A stretch of 64,000 bases of DNA from Pyrus communis (lineage: Eukaryota; Streptophyta; Magnoliopsida; Rosales; Rosaceae): assembly GCF_963583255.1 (NCBI RefSeq), contig NC_084815.1, positions 7,673,724-7,737,723 of the forward strand, read 5' to 3'. Shown in pieces: positions 1-11,712 of the stretch. The position numbers and the translations under genes are program-made. The notes beneath the pieces were generated by a model. It searched no databases. It saw only the letters and a list, made by a program, of their open reading frames with translations, and was not told the DNA's origin. Position 1 is the stretch's first letter. Each line of letters starts with the position of its first letter.

Positions 1-121
1 CACTATAAATGAATTTGATTTGAGTGCATGACAATCTTATACTCTCTGAATTCATTCTCTACAAGTCATCGACCAAACTTTGACACCAACAAAACAAAGT
101 GCGGGAGCCGAAAATAAATAC

Positions 122-1161
122 CTTGAAACGGACAGTCTCTTGATTGTACTGTTTCTCCTTACCAAGCATGAGCACCAAGTTGTTCTTCCAATGCTCAACA
201 TGCGCCTCACATTGGCCTGCATCATCTTCTAGTTGAGCAAGTGTTCTACCAAAGTTTGAAAACTCAGCACATTCAGAAAAACCAAAATCCTACATTAAAA
301 TCCATACTCTTAACTTTACAGTTCTTGGAATATATCCAACAAGATCATACCTTTTCAAATAAGTTAACCTGGAAATCGCCTTTCGAGTGTAATCAAGAAG
401 AACATTAGACTCTTTTTGCGCTTTAGCCCTCTTCTCCTCCACACCCGTCTTCCTCAACGATATATCCCCCATCGCCACAAGAAAACTAAAAAGCAAATCT
501 CCGATGTCAGTCCAGCATTCAAACAATGTACAACCCACCCTTCATATGTCATCTCAGAAATCAAACAACAATGTAATACCCACATTTATTATCATTATTT
601 CAGGTGAACGAGTCAGTATTCAAAGCAAAATGTAAATCCGGAATTCAAAAATACACACCTGCTGAGCTCAGTGTCTCTTATATTCAACAAATTGGCTACA
701 TTGGCTAAAACCTGAGCTGATGACACCACATTCGAAGGCAAACCCTCCTGTGCCAAACCCACACTCTCCAATATCTCTCTGATCCTCGCAGCTAACGCCC
801 ACAAACACAAAATTTCAAATTTTGAAAAGAAAAACACGTACAAAATATACAAATTAAACAATATATATATAGGAAGAAAATTGGAGTAGCAGATACCTTG
901 GGCTCGGTATTCGGAGGCTTTGAGGCGGAAATCGGAAGCGAGGATCTTGGAAGCTTGAGTTTGGGCCTGGGAGAGAGTGGCAAGGTTGTGTAAATACGCC
1001 ACCGAACGAGGGGTATATTCGAAATCGGGCACTTTTTTTCCGGCTTGGGAGAACTCTTGAGTGAGCCATTGCTTTACGTCGCCGATTCGAGATGCGTCCG
1101 AACCGCCACCGCTGGCGCTGCTGCTCTTCGACGTCGTATCGCTTACAGAGGAGTCGGTCAT
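122..1161 (-). CDS. AUG1: AUGMIN subunit 1 (HAUS1-like), 5' part of gene
   Basis: Exons on the minus strand are 1161-897, 791-659, 485-351 and 245-122. All junctions are GT/AG and the phases close, giving 219 codons. The gene then continues past the left edge; 1-121 is intron. The reconstructed protein starts MTDSSVSDTT and contains KVPDFEYTPRSVAYL, LPSNVVSSAQVLANVANLLN and GDISLRKTGVEEKRAKAQ, which match plant AUG1 as I know it. AUG1 is a subunit of the eight-protein augmin complex. Augmin binds existing microtubules and recruits gamma-tubulin for branched nucleation in the spindle, phragmoplast and cortical arrays. The N-terminal 25 residues are Ser/Gly-rich and variable; the rest is helical, as expected of HAUS1. 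About 70-80 C-terminal residues are missing from the window compared with the usual length near 300. No frameshift or stop was seen in the exons. Confidence 0.93.
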
Positions 1162-1187
1162 TGCGGAGGGATAGCTGAGCCGATTCA

Positions 1188-1202
1188 GTGCACCGTTGGC
1201 TC
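1188..1202 (-). promoter_or_regulatory. Possible MSA-like (CAACGG) mitotic promoter element of AUG1
   Basis: About 30 nt upstream of the AUG1 start the minus strand reads GCCAACGGTG, which contains the AACGG core of the mitosis-specific activator element bound by MYB3R factors. The fit to the full consensus is partial and the site lies in what is probably 5' UTR. It would suit a gene used in mitosis, but one 5-bp core is expected often by chance. Confidence 0.25.
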
Positions 1203-2868
1203 GTTCGTTGTTTTTTTAGATTTGGAGAATTATTTGATTTGAATTAAATTGAAACTTTGGTATGTTTGCATTTTAATTTTTACAAGAGTATTTCACACCA
1301 CTCGACTCTATTTCAAAGGTTTAAAATATTAGTATCCAGAAATAATGATATGTGAATTTGTAGAATTATTTATGGATATATTGATATTGGTTGATTTGTT
1401 AAAAAAGAAAATTTAAAAGTTGAATGCCAAACATTGATTTAGATGAAATAGAAAAGCATTTTTTAAATTTAATCGATGTTATCGAAATTTAAAATGAAAT
1501 TTTAGGTAATATCAAACATTTGTTTAGACAAAATGTAAGAATTTATCCTATATTTAACCAATATGAAAAAAAATATTAACAAAATCTATGGTTTTTAGGG
1601 TGAAGAAATATTGACATTATCGAAAAAAATTGAAAACATTGGGAGGAGTTCAATTTTGTAATTAAAAGTTTGTTTTCTAAAACATGGGTGATGTTATTTT
1701 AATTAATACATACATAAAAGTATGACAATGAATCTGTAACTTCAAAAGATTGAGGTTAATTGTATGGCCGGCACTGCAGGCGGCCGCAGCCGAAATAACC
1801 GGTTACCGGGCACCCGGGTGCACTGGCAGAGTCATTTGTTGCAAAATTATAGGTAGGACTTCAGTTATAATCCAGCACTCACGCCACTGGCTTTTCAACC
1901 ACACGCAATGACCAATTGTGCAAATCAACTACGTGTAACTCAATTTAATCTCACTTTGTTCCTGTAACTCAAAAACCGACGCTCTCAAAATTCGCTTCAC
2001 TTTGCCCTCTAGAACTCTATTTCAAATTTTTTATCCCAACTTGCCGCCTAAAACATGAGTCATCTCTATAAAACTCAAATTTTGCTCAATATTGACTTAG
2101 TCTGCTAGTTTCTAGTGTAGATTTAATTCGGATGAGATAGACTAATCAATTTCTTTTTTATTTTTTTTTATCTCTTCAATTTCTTTTAAACCTAATATTT
2201 TCTGATTGTTAAATGTTGAAGCATAAGAGAGATTTATAATCAAATTTATTGCATATATGGCATAATCGTATTGGGTGGTGAGTCACATATATGCTTAGGA
2301 GACGGCTTATAAATTTCAGGAATAAGAGAGAATACACAAGTTAAAGTGGAACGAATTTTGAGTTCCTCGAAGTAAAGTGATGACTTTCAAGATACAGAAG
2401 ACAAAGCGAGATTAAAATGGAATTCCAAGAACATAGCCAAAAATAAGCCAAAATGTTAAACTAAAGCTATCCGACTGCCAATAAATTTGTAAACTATATA
2501 ACATCCTGTTGATCATGATAAGTCCCAACTTTGGAGCAATTCATAAATCGCTTAGTTCAGTGACCGATGTTTGAGCGTGTAACGCTCGAACAAGCCGTCA
2601 CGGAACAACACTCTCCAGAGAAAGGTGAATTTGACCAGTGAAAGGCTAAAAGCTTACCAGAACCAGGAATCAACCATTCATTAGCTACGGCCGGACCGAG
2701 AAATGAAATTCTTTATCCATATGACAGACATGATATGAAATGAAAAGGTTTCTAATCGTCAAGGTTGAAAATACATGACATCACATAAACTAGACACTAG
2801 AAACTAGAAACTAGAAAGGCCACATTCCTCAAAAGGATATGATACAAAAGTGCACCCAGAAGAAGGCA
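1203..2868. other. Intergenic: AUG1 upstream DNA and RPB5-type gene 3' flank
   Basis: I see no coding region. The stretch is AT-rich. Part of it (about 1320-1640) resembles DNA at about 14470-14790, both with AAATATYGATATTG-like runs and a TCAAACATTTGTTT-like core, so it is probably a dispersed repeat. A compact GC-rich block at 1765-1825 stands out and is reported as a finding. The end next to 2868 presumably holds the 3' UTR of the RPB5-type gene. Confidence 0.5.
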
Positions 2869-5800
2869 TCACCAGATGCAACGGTATGTAACATGAGACT
2901 CGGTAATATCACCACTGTAAGTAACTTTCACTACCTGCCCCTTCTCAAGTCCGTAGTACCTTGAAATTGCGTCTTTTCGTGACAGTCGGGGAAGCTGCAG
3001 GAGAACAGTTGATGAAATTAAAACAGCGCAAACATTACAGTTTAGCTACCAGTCAGAAGCCAACCAACCATCTACGTGAAATGTAATAGTAATGCACAGT
3101 TTTTTAAAACTAGAATGCAACATTTGATGTACGATTATACCAAAGCACTTCCAATACAAATGTAGGTGATTCTTCGTACTGGGACAGTCCAATAGTAAAA
3201 TTGACCGTTTCAAGGAATCACTGTGGGTGCAAAGAGAGAGAAACAAGACTGCTAGATGACTACCATAAGTTAACCAAAGACAAGAAAGCTTCCAAAGCTC
3301 AAAGGTTTATAGGACCAAAAGAAGGGAGATCCATGAATCGTGAGGTAGGGACAGTCAGAGTTTCCTCAAATTGGGGTCAAGGAAACCAGTTCACCATAGT
3401 TTGCTCTGCATAATATACGTCTATAGGCACAAAGTAGTATCAGTTGCCATTTCGATATGCAATCTCAGCTGAAGTTCCCAATAGAGCAATATAATGAGAT
3501 AATCACATATTGATCAACAATAACATTAGAGAATTCCTTCAATATGTGGCCACTTCAAATATGTGCACTTGAACCTTTATGTATCAAGTTTTGGTCTGTA
3601 CTTATATTAAAGTTTCAATTTAGTCAATGCAATTTCAATTGTTTTAATCAAGTGTTCCCCCTATCATAGTATCCTGGATGCATCAAAGATGTTAAACAAA
3701 TTTATGTGGTGATTCGATCATTGTCGCCATTTGTATTTCCTTTATCTAAATATGGAGTTAATACGAATGACATAACATATAAATGGGTCCAACCCAATTC
3801 ACTCACCAAACCATCCCTACCAACCACTCACACATAAAGTCGTAACACTCTCTTCCAGCAACATATCAGAAGAAATTTCAAACAACAGCGGGCAACCACA
3901 GCGAAGGTCAGATAAGCAAATTCAAATCTATTCAAGACTATTCAGAAATTATGAACAATATGAAGGATCTCCAGAGAAAGAAAATCAGAGTCTGGTTTTT
4001 CTTTACTTGAGTTAATAAAATAACCTGCTTTTCTTCTATGTTGTACTTCTTTAGGAGTTTTTGTTTCTCTTTGTCCGTCAGCACCCTATGCTTTGGCTTC
4101 AAGACATGCTTCGTGATATTAACAAGCAAGTCGGTAATCTGCCAAACAAAAAAAATATATTATGACAGGAGTGAGAAGGAGAACTTCTAAGTGAACGAAC
4201 CATTAAAAGTAAAAGGCAGAAACACTTTTACAGTTATCAGTAAGTGTTTTAGTATAAATGCTGTAAAAATGCAATTAAACAACCAACTAAGGTGGGTTAA
4301 CAAGGAAACAATAATAATTTAATATGCTATGAGAAAGTGAGAACAAATGTCAAGGGAAAAACAAAAGGCTAAAGAAACTGTTAAAAATCATATTGTGAAA
4401 TGCTTTCCGTGAAAACCTAAAGATATAACAAAAACACAACCGTACGTACGTACCTTGGTAAAAAAATTAACCAAGCAAATAATTGAGGAATTTTCAGATA
4501 CCAAAAAAGGGCTTATTTTTAGCTATGACACTTGTACTCTTCACCAAATCTCAATAGCCCCTACACTCTATATTGGCTCACTTAAACACCTGCACTCTTC
4601 CTCAATGTCCCACTTTACCCTATTTCATCAAATAAGTTAAAAGGAGCCATTGATTGTGCTAGTGTGGCATGGACAATTTAGTCTTTTCAACTATGTTAGT
4701 AAGACCCGTGAATGCAAGGATGTGGGTTAAACTAAAACCAGGGTTTGATTTCTTCATATTAAGGAAAATAAAGAATAGGAGAGCAATGAGGTAGAGAGTC
4801 TCCCTAAGAATCTTTGCAAAAGGATCCGAAAACATTGAAATTGATTTGCGAATCTTGAAATTCAACCCTCTCGTTTTATATTTTTTCTCTTAGCCTGGAG
4901 AAATCAAACCCTCATGTGAGTTTAACCCACCTCCCATTACCCCTGGGTTCCACTAACATGCCACGTCACATGCCGCATAACCAATGTAGTTGAAAAGACT
5001 AAATTGTCCATGCCACGTCAACACAATTAACGGCAGTTGACCACCCTAAATCACCTTCCCCAATATTCTTTATGCCTAGATATAAAGAAGCCAACTTTAT
5101 CGCTGCATTTTGATCCTTAAAGGCTTAAACAGCACTTAGTTCATCAATTGTATCTTCTAAGAGAATGCTTATAACGCCTCTCCAGTCATAAGCCATCCAT
5201 AAAGCTAATCCAGAGAATCAGAAACGTAGTCAAATGTAATCACCTTGCAGGACTTGTTATGTAAAAGAATGAAATGCAAAACATAATTGACATTCGGAAA
5301 CAAACCTGGAATATTTCAGTTTTGAACGGATAAAGCTCCAGAGTTTTTAGAGCTTGGTTTGTTACTTGGTTTTGGGTAATTAATATGAGCCCCGTTAAAG
5401 TGTCCTTATTAGCAATCTGAGAATGTAGCCCACGAATCACATTAACCTTCACGATACCAGGGCCACAGTAAATGACCAGCATCTGCAATCCAAACATTAA
5501 TCATAAATACCAATTGCGCATAAGTTATTACTAGGATCACTCACACTAATTTCAACTGAAGAGCATAGCATATACATCAGTGCTACGGTTTATGCCTTTG
5601 TCTAGTATCCATGCACAGTACTTTAACATTTCAATTCGATGGTAGGTAGGAGAAATCACATTGACTAAAGTGTAAGGGAAGTGTGGAAGCAACCGAGGTT
5701 AAGTAATCATATCTGGTCTGGATAAAGTCTGCATGCATATCACTAACAAGTAACAACATATCTAACATCCCCTTTAAGCTGTAAGCCTGTAAGGAGGACC

Positions 5801-7175
5801 TTCCAGCAGTTCAGTTTGTACTTGGCAGCTTGGCCACATCATTTACTTTATATGAGAATATGACACTAGAGATGATACCAAAGCATGACAGCATACTAAT
5901 ACAACAACATGAAGTATTACAGAATAAAAAAATTGTTAACTCGTCGTGACTTTGTTCATATGAAAGTCAATCAGGGAGTTATAACTTGTAACTATTACTT
6001 AAGATGCAATTTTAAGGACAAATCAGAAATTTATTATGAACTATAACATAGATCTGTCCAAATGAACAAAGGGTTTAGGGATGGAGTATAAATAGGGAAA
6101 GAAGATCAAGAAGTACACTGAAAAATAGATTCTGAAGTTTATAGGGACAGACATCCAAAAGAATAAATAATCACTTTGCAATATGATCCAGACATCGAAC
6201 TCAAACAAGCTTCTAAAATATGAAACACACACTCCACATTAAGCACATGAACTGCTGGCCAAACAACAAACGGATGCTAAAAAACAGTATACAGATCTAA
6301 TCGCAAAGCTCTTGACTAATGGTAAAACCTCAGTTAGCAGATTAGCTAAAGCCTGGATTTTGATCAAGTAATTTCATATCCTCCACAGGAAAATCCGGCA
6401 TCTTTTCTTTTCAAATAACTTTTGTAAATTCCTAAATCTTATATCATTTATTGCAACCTTCAAATGAAATTACGCCATCGGTGGCCTGGTAAACATCTAA
6501 TTACAACGGCGCATGCATGCCTAGGTTGTATTGAGATTTATCAAAAACAGAAAAGACCCACAGCACCAACGAAGTCACAAGCACTGAATCAGCTTTGCTT
6601 CTTCTTTTAGAACCATAAACACAAAAACCGCAAGGAAGCAAACGAACAGAGCGTACTCATTGGTAGTGCAATCCTACACATATTGCTATAACCCTAAACC
6701 CTAATTGTTTGCTAAGCCTCAAAATTTCCAGAAGTTGTAAGCACGTCGATCATGAAATCCGACACAATACAAGTACAACAATAGACAAAAACGACCCAGA
6801 ACCAGAAATTCTTCTTTCTATTCTCTTCCATTTTCAAGTAAATAAAAATACATAAAATAAAATAAAATAAATTCAAGAAAAAGAAAGTCATGAATTACTT
6901 ACCCTGTCGGAAGGGTCGGCGCAATGAGTGGCGGAGAAGCGGAGGCGCTCGATATCGGGAGTTGGGCCGTGGAGGAAACGGAAGTCTTGGAGAGAGAGGT
7001 CGATTTCGGAGGCGGGAACAGAATAGCCTCTGTCCCTCAGCATCTCCAGCACCGTTCTCCGTGACAGGTAGTATCGGTGGCTCTCCGCGCTGCCGTCGTC
7101 CACGTGGCTGGTCAAGCAAGGCCCCAGAATCTCCCCGTTGGTTTCCCCATTCGCCGGCTCTCCCTCCACTTCCAT
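2869..7175 (-). CDS. NRPE5: RNA polymerase V (IV) subunit 5, RPB5 family, NRPE5-like
   Basis: Exons are 7175-6903, 5482-5306, 4138-4025 and 2994-2869, encoding 91+59+38+41 = 229 aa and ending RCIW-stop. Phase is 0 at every junction, and all are GT/AG. The N-terminal half (about residues 28-130, ESHRYYLSRR ... MLRDRGYSVP) is the RPB5 jaw-type domain. The C-terminal part (ITDLLVNITKHVLKPKHRVL, then LPRLSRKDAISRYYGLEKGQ) is the assembly domain shared with archaeal RpoH. The N-terminal extension before ESHRYY and the ITGLIL-like block fit the plant NRPE5 class rather than the Pol II form NRPB5. NRPE5 serves RNA polymerase V in RNA-directed DNA methylation. Which of the Pol II, IV and V complexes uses this copy cannot be decided from sequence alone. 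The introns are long (1.4, 1.2 and 1.0 kb); intron 2 carries a foldback insertion. Confidence 0.92.
4640..5040. repeat. Foldback (MITE-like) insertion in intron 2 of the RPB5-type gene
   Basis: Positions 4664-4693 and 4987-5016 are a perfect 30-bp inverted repeat (left arm begins GTGGCATGGACAATT). Around and inside this the arms continue imperfectly, for example GGGTTTGATTTCTTC at about 4741 against the complement of GAAATCAAACCCTC at about 4903. The arms are roughly 100-120 bp each with a centre near 4840. It is non-coding. No clear target-site duplication was found, so the superfamily is unassigned. Confidence 0.7.
6690..6704. promoter_or_regulatory. Telo-box pair in intron 1 of the RPB5-type gene
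   Basis: The plus strand reads AACCCTAAACCCTAA, two copies of the plant telo-box, about 200 nt inside intron 1. Telo-boxes are bound by telobox factors and are common near starts of translation and cell-cycle genes. It could equally be a short interstitial telomere-like repeat. Confidence 0.4.
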
Positions 7176-7201
7176 CTCTCTCTCTCTCTCTCTCTCTCTC
7201 C
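7174..7201. repeat. (CT)n microsatellite in the 5' UTR of the RPB5-type gene
   Basis: An uninterrupted CT run directly abuts the ATG of the RPB5-type gene (GA on the coding strand), so it is within the leader. Such runs near plant starts are length-polymorphic and sometimes bind GAGA-type factors. Confidence 0.85.
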
Positions 7202-8160
7202 TGAGACCGGTCTTAAAGACTTGAACTCAACTGAGAAAGTACACTGTCGCTTTTGGGGTTCTGGGAAGTAGTATCATGTGTATGTGTTTCTTTTTGTTCC
7301 GGGTCAAAACAATCCCAACCGTTGCTGAGTTATTACAATAAATCAACCGTTCAGATTTAATACTAAGTCTGCTAACCAAGAAACTTCTTGACATGCGCAG
7401 GAGAGCCATGGGCGGATGCGATCGGTACTCTTGATATTCTGATCCTTTATAATTATTTACTCAAATTATGTATTTTGTAGTCATCTTTTGTATTTTACTG
7501 TTAATTGTGGGTACCTATTATTCATTGTTTTTCGCATTAAAATACACTTATATATTAAAAAGGATATACATAGTATACCAAAAAATTAAATGAATTTGTA
7601 CATGAGCTCAAATATTAAGAGAGAACAATTAATTGCATGTGGTCTAATATCTTAGTGGATATGGCATTGGATTTCCATCCATGCATCCCAGATTCGAAAT
7701 TCCTCATTTTCTAAATTATTATAATAGTTTCAAATCATTCCCACCAGTTAATAATAATAACATTAATAATAAATTAAAAAAATAACAATAAATTACATAT
7801 ACGAAAATATTCAAAATCTATCAAATTTTTAATTTGAAATTTGCGATGAGATCCAATCTAGTTCTAAAATTTTGGAATGGAAATTGGAAATGATGTTTTT
7901 AATCTGATTCGTCTGAAAATCACCCCTATTTTGGTGTTAAAGAATTCTTCCTTAACTCATTGTGTCCCATGTTCAAAATACATTCCCTCCCTTAAGTGTG
8001 GATTAATTAGTGTATGATATCACTTGTACTAAAAACACTTTGTATTGGGCTTGAACATGTCCCCTCCCCAAATTAAAATTAATTAGTGTTAAATAACCCT
8101 TGTAATCCGAAAAACAAAACAATTCGTATCAGACTTGTTGCCTCGTTGGAACTTGGAACT
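7202..8160. other. Intergenic, upstream of the RPB5-type gene
   Basis: I see no gene. The stretch holds the upstream region of the RPB5-type gene and AT-rich DNA. At about 7635-7715 there is a decayed tRNA-like block: a GTCTAATATCTTAGTGG-type box A region, then CAGATTCGAAATTCC as a degraded box B. This suggests an old tRNA-derived SINE remnant, but no boundaries were found. Confidence 0.4.
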
Positions 8161-8162
8161 TT

Positions 8163-9900
8163 AGGGGGCGTTTGTTGTGAGGGACTATCTCGGACTGGAC
8201 TAACTTCTGAGACTAAGCTGGATTGGCTTAGACTAGACTAAGCTGGACTGACTTAGTTAAGCGTTTGATGCAGTGACGGACTAAAAGAAGGATAATTAAC
8301 AACTATAATATTAGGCTTTTTTATATTAACACCCCATAAAATGTTGAATGCACCGCACATTAAAATTTAATAATAAATGACTTATTTAACCTACTATGCA
8401 ATGACAATTTTGACCTTATTAGGTTTAGAAGAAAAATAAAAAATTTCTATATATACCCCGAATCACTTTTAACGTATTATTTATCTTCTTCAACTATCAA
8501 AACCCCTCTGACCATCTATTGTTGAACAAAACTCTAACCAATGAAATTACAAACATGTTGATTGAGAAAAATTATTTTTGACGAATGAAACACAAAATCA
8601 ATGTTTCAGAAGCTTCATATGAGGTAAGACTTCATATTTTTTGTTGTTTTAGTGATTTTGATTACATCAATAATTATTTAATCTTGTTTTTACTGCATTA
8701 TTCAAACTTTTATGTTCGTATTCATCTTTTAGAGATCACAGGGATTACATGAAGAATTAAACACCTAAAATCACCACCAAATATTAAAAACATACGACAT
8801 GGGTTTTAATGGTGGAATCGAAAACAACCCACATATACTTTAAATCTCAGGCGGCATCTTTTGTCAAAATCTCAGTCGACATTTTTTGTCCAAATTAAAA
8901 ACTTCATAAGATTTGAGAGAATGTGGGGTGTATAGAAAATATGGGATGTACGTAGAAAATGTAAGGTGTATATTGAGAATGTGGGGTGTGAGGGTATTAT
9001 AGGAAAGCATGTGGAGTGTATTAAGATAATTTTTAATTGAAAAAGTAATGTGAAGTTTATTCAACATGGTGTTAATATAATAAGCCTAATATTATATTAT
9101 TTAATACACATTCAATAATATTTTATTATTAATTTAATATATTTTATTCAAGCATTTGCCCCTTTTTTTATGTGTCTAGAACACTCTTTCGTTCCGTCCT
9201 TTATTAATTCAACAATATTTTAATTTTTTATCCAACCTTTCTCTAGACTCTCTTTGGAGGGTTCTTTCTTTACTTCCTAGTTTCGTCCCCCATAACACTC
9301 CTTTTCTCCATCATTTGTCCTGCAAAACCACAACCTTCAAAATCGTTTTTCCTGTGCAAAATCGTCCTCAAAACTACTCTCTCCTTCGTCTTCGTCTCTC
9401 CATTGCTCTTCGTCCCAAAGCTATTTTCTCCCCTTCTCTATCCATTTCTCTCCGAAATTTTATGGGAAAAATGACAAATTTCTGGGAATGTTTTAGAATA
9501 AGGTAGAATTTTTCTATTAGGATTGTTGTTGTTATCGTTTTGCATTTTTTTTTTTTTTTTCGAATTTTGGTGTTGAGATTTAGGTAGCGGTGAGGCTGGG
9601 TTTCAGATCTAGGAAATGGGTTGGCAAATGGAGTTGCCCAGAACCATGCTTACGGGCTTGTGGACTTGCAGCGTTTATAAACTTGCATCATGTAATCGTT
9701 TTTGGAGATGGGATTAGCAATCCCATGGTTTTTTTTTTGGAGGGGGGGGGGGAGGGGGTTAGCTAAGAAATGCTAGTCTCTTCTTTAGTCGAAGCGAGTG
9801 AGAGCTAATCTCATTAAACCTAAGCCTTCCAAGAAACAAACACGAGACTGGACTAAGAGTTAATCCAGTCCAGTCCAGTGCATTTTAGTGAGGGCAAACA
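8163..9900. mobile_element. Probable non-autonomous DNA transposon (Harbinger-like ends)
   Basis: The left edge reads GGGGGCGTTTGTTGTGAGGG followed by GGACTGGACTAA. The right edge, read on the other strand, has GTGTTTGCCCTCAC and repeated ACTGGACTGGACT. The two ends are only imperfect inverted repeats, and the flanking triplets (TTA left, TAA right) do not form an exact duplication. A second internal copy of the end motif at about 8262 (AAGCGTTTGATGCAGTGACGG) suggests nesting. No transposase coding was seen. Boundaries are tentative. Confidence 0.4.
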
Positions 9901-10041
9901 CTAAGAAGCGAGTAATACTAAGTAGACTAAGTCTAGATATTTAATAATACAATCATCAACTTTCATGTCATTTAGTTTACAAAATTTGGTGTACAAATTT
10001 AGTTCTCCTGACATTACCCTTAAGAAATATGGGAAGGTTAG

Positions 10042-10553
10042 TTTTTGTACAACTGTGTGTGTATATATATATATATATATATAGAAAATATATTAATATC
10101 GAATTTGTCATTTATAAAGTTTGAACTTAAGAACAGAAATACCATTAAATTGTGGTACATTCAATCATGTTCTTCTAAGGTTCTCATTTTGAGGACCTGT
10201 GATGACCAAATATATATTAACCACAAGATTATATTCGTGTAGATCCAAAGACTTAAAATATTTGACAATTTAATAAAGTAAAACAAGAAAATGAGTTTTC
10301 TTATGGTTCATGGATTTTAAGTTGGTTTTACTTTCTTAAGTTGTCAAATATTTAAAGACTTTGGCTCTAAACTAATATAATCTTATGGTTAATATGCATT
10401 TGGTCCTACTCAAAATGAGGACCTTAAAAGAGCAGGATTGAATGTACTACAATTCTGTAGGATTCCTATTCTTAAGTTCGAACTTTATGAATGACAAATT
10501 TGATATTGATATATATTCTCACACTCTTAATATAAATATACAGTTGTATAAAA
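10042..10553. repeat. 512-bp long-hairpin (foldback) element
   Basis: The left arm (about 10042-10296) and right arm (about 10300-10553) are inverted copies over nearly their full length. For example GAATTTGTCATTTATAAAGTT at about 10100 pairs with AACTTTATGAATGACAAATT at about 10481, and CATTTTGAGGACC pairs near 10187 and 10410. The outer ends are TGTACAACTGT and ACAGTTGTATA. The left arm holds a (TA)n microsatellite at 10062-10081. With almost no loop, a transcript would fold into a long near-perfect hairpin. No target duplication was identified. Confidence 0.75.
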
Positions 10554-10559
10554 GAATAA

Positions 10560-11117
10560 TATTTAAAATGAAAAAAAATGTAGCCTTTAACATTCAATTT
10601 CAATTTACCCTTCTCATTTATAAAAAAATATATCGGTTCACCATTTGGCTTCGAGGCAATTTCATCGTATCAAAGATATGTTTTCCATTGATTTAAAGGA
10701 AAATTAGAATGTCCTACACCTTTCCTGTAGTTGTTAGATTAAACATTTATCTTTTTTAAAGATTTAATTAAGGTGCTTTAATCAATTGTCACCTCAATAA
10801 TTTTCTATTTATTTAATTTCCATGTCATTAATTTAAATGCATATAGAGGCATAAGGTAACTTAGCAACTAATTGCCTATAATATAGGAATTTCATTTTGT
10901 CAATTCCCTTCTACGCATTAAATAACATTTATTTAATAAAATGAAATAAAAAATTAATTAACAAGTTCCTCATTTCCTTATTATCAGTATTTAAAAAAAA
11001 AATTTCTCTTTCTATTAAAAATGTCAATAAAAAGTCTTCAATACATATATTTTTCATGTATAGATATATATAAAATATACTTAAAACTTATGGTAGATTT
11101 GAGAACAAAAGTATTGA
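10560..11117. other. Intergenic, AT-rich, nothing recognised
   Basis: I see only AT-rich DNA with short homopolymers and no gene, RNA gene or bounded repeat. Confidence 0.5.
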
Positions 11118-11460
11118 CTTTTGGTACGTTTAGATTTCAAATGTACCGAGAAACCAAATGTATCAAAAATTCAAATGTACTATAAAACCAAATATACCGA
11201 TTATTATGTAACTCTTTTGGTACGTTTACATTTCAAATATACAAAAAAACCAAATGTACCATAAATCCAAATGTGCCCATTGTCAGGTAACCCTTTGGTA
11301 TATTTAGATTCCAAATGTACCAAAAGACCAAAAGAACAAATGTATCACAAAACCAAATGTCTCTATCAAATAACCCTTTTGGTACATTTACATTCCAAAT
11401 ATACTGAGAAATATAAAAAATCAAATCCACTATAAAACTAAATGTGTCCATAATGCATAG
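11118..11460. repeat. Degenerate tandem repeat, four units of about 80-96 bp
   Basis: The phrase CTTTTGGTACRTTTASATT recurs at 11118, 11214, 11293 and 11376. Each copy is followed by CAAATGTACC and AACCAAATGT-type blocks. Units differ by substitutions and small deletions. The array is non-coding. Confidence 0.75.
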
Positions 11461-11712
11461 AGATGGATAATAAATGCATAAATATAGGGATAATAGGAAA
11501 AGAAAAAAAAAAAAAGAAAACGAAATGCCCATAAGAAGTTGTGAAAAACTAAAATTCAAACAAAATTGAACTTATGTGAAAAACTTAAATTAATAACCAA
11601 AACTTCAGGAAAATATTTGATCAAATTTTCAAAATGAGTGTATATTTAATCTAAAAAATTAAAAACGGAGGCACCTATATCAAAACGCCCCTTGATTTAA
11701 ACACTACAATCA

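Noticed and set aside
6890..7204. Plus-strand ORF of 104 codons over the first exon of the RPB5-type gene
   Set aside because: It is antisense to a well-supported exon and has low-complexity Arg/Ser composition.
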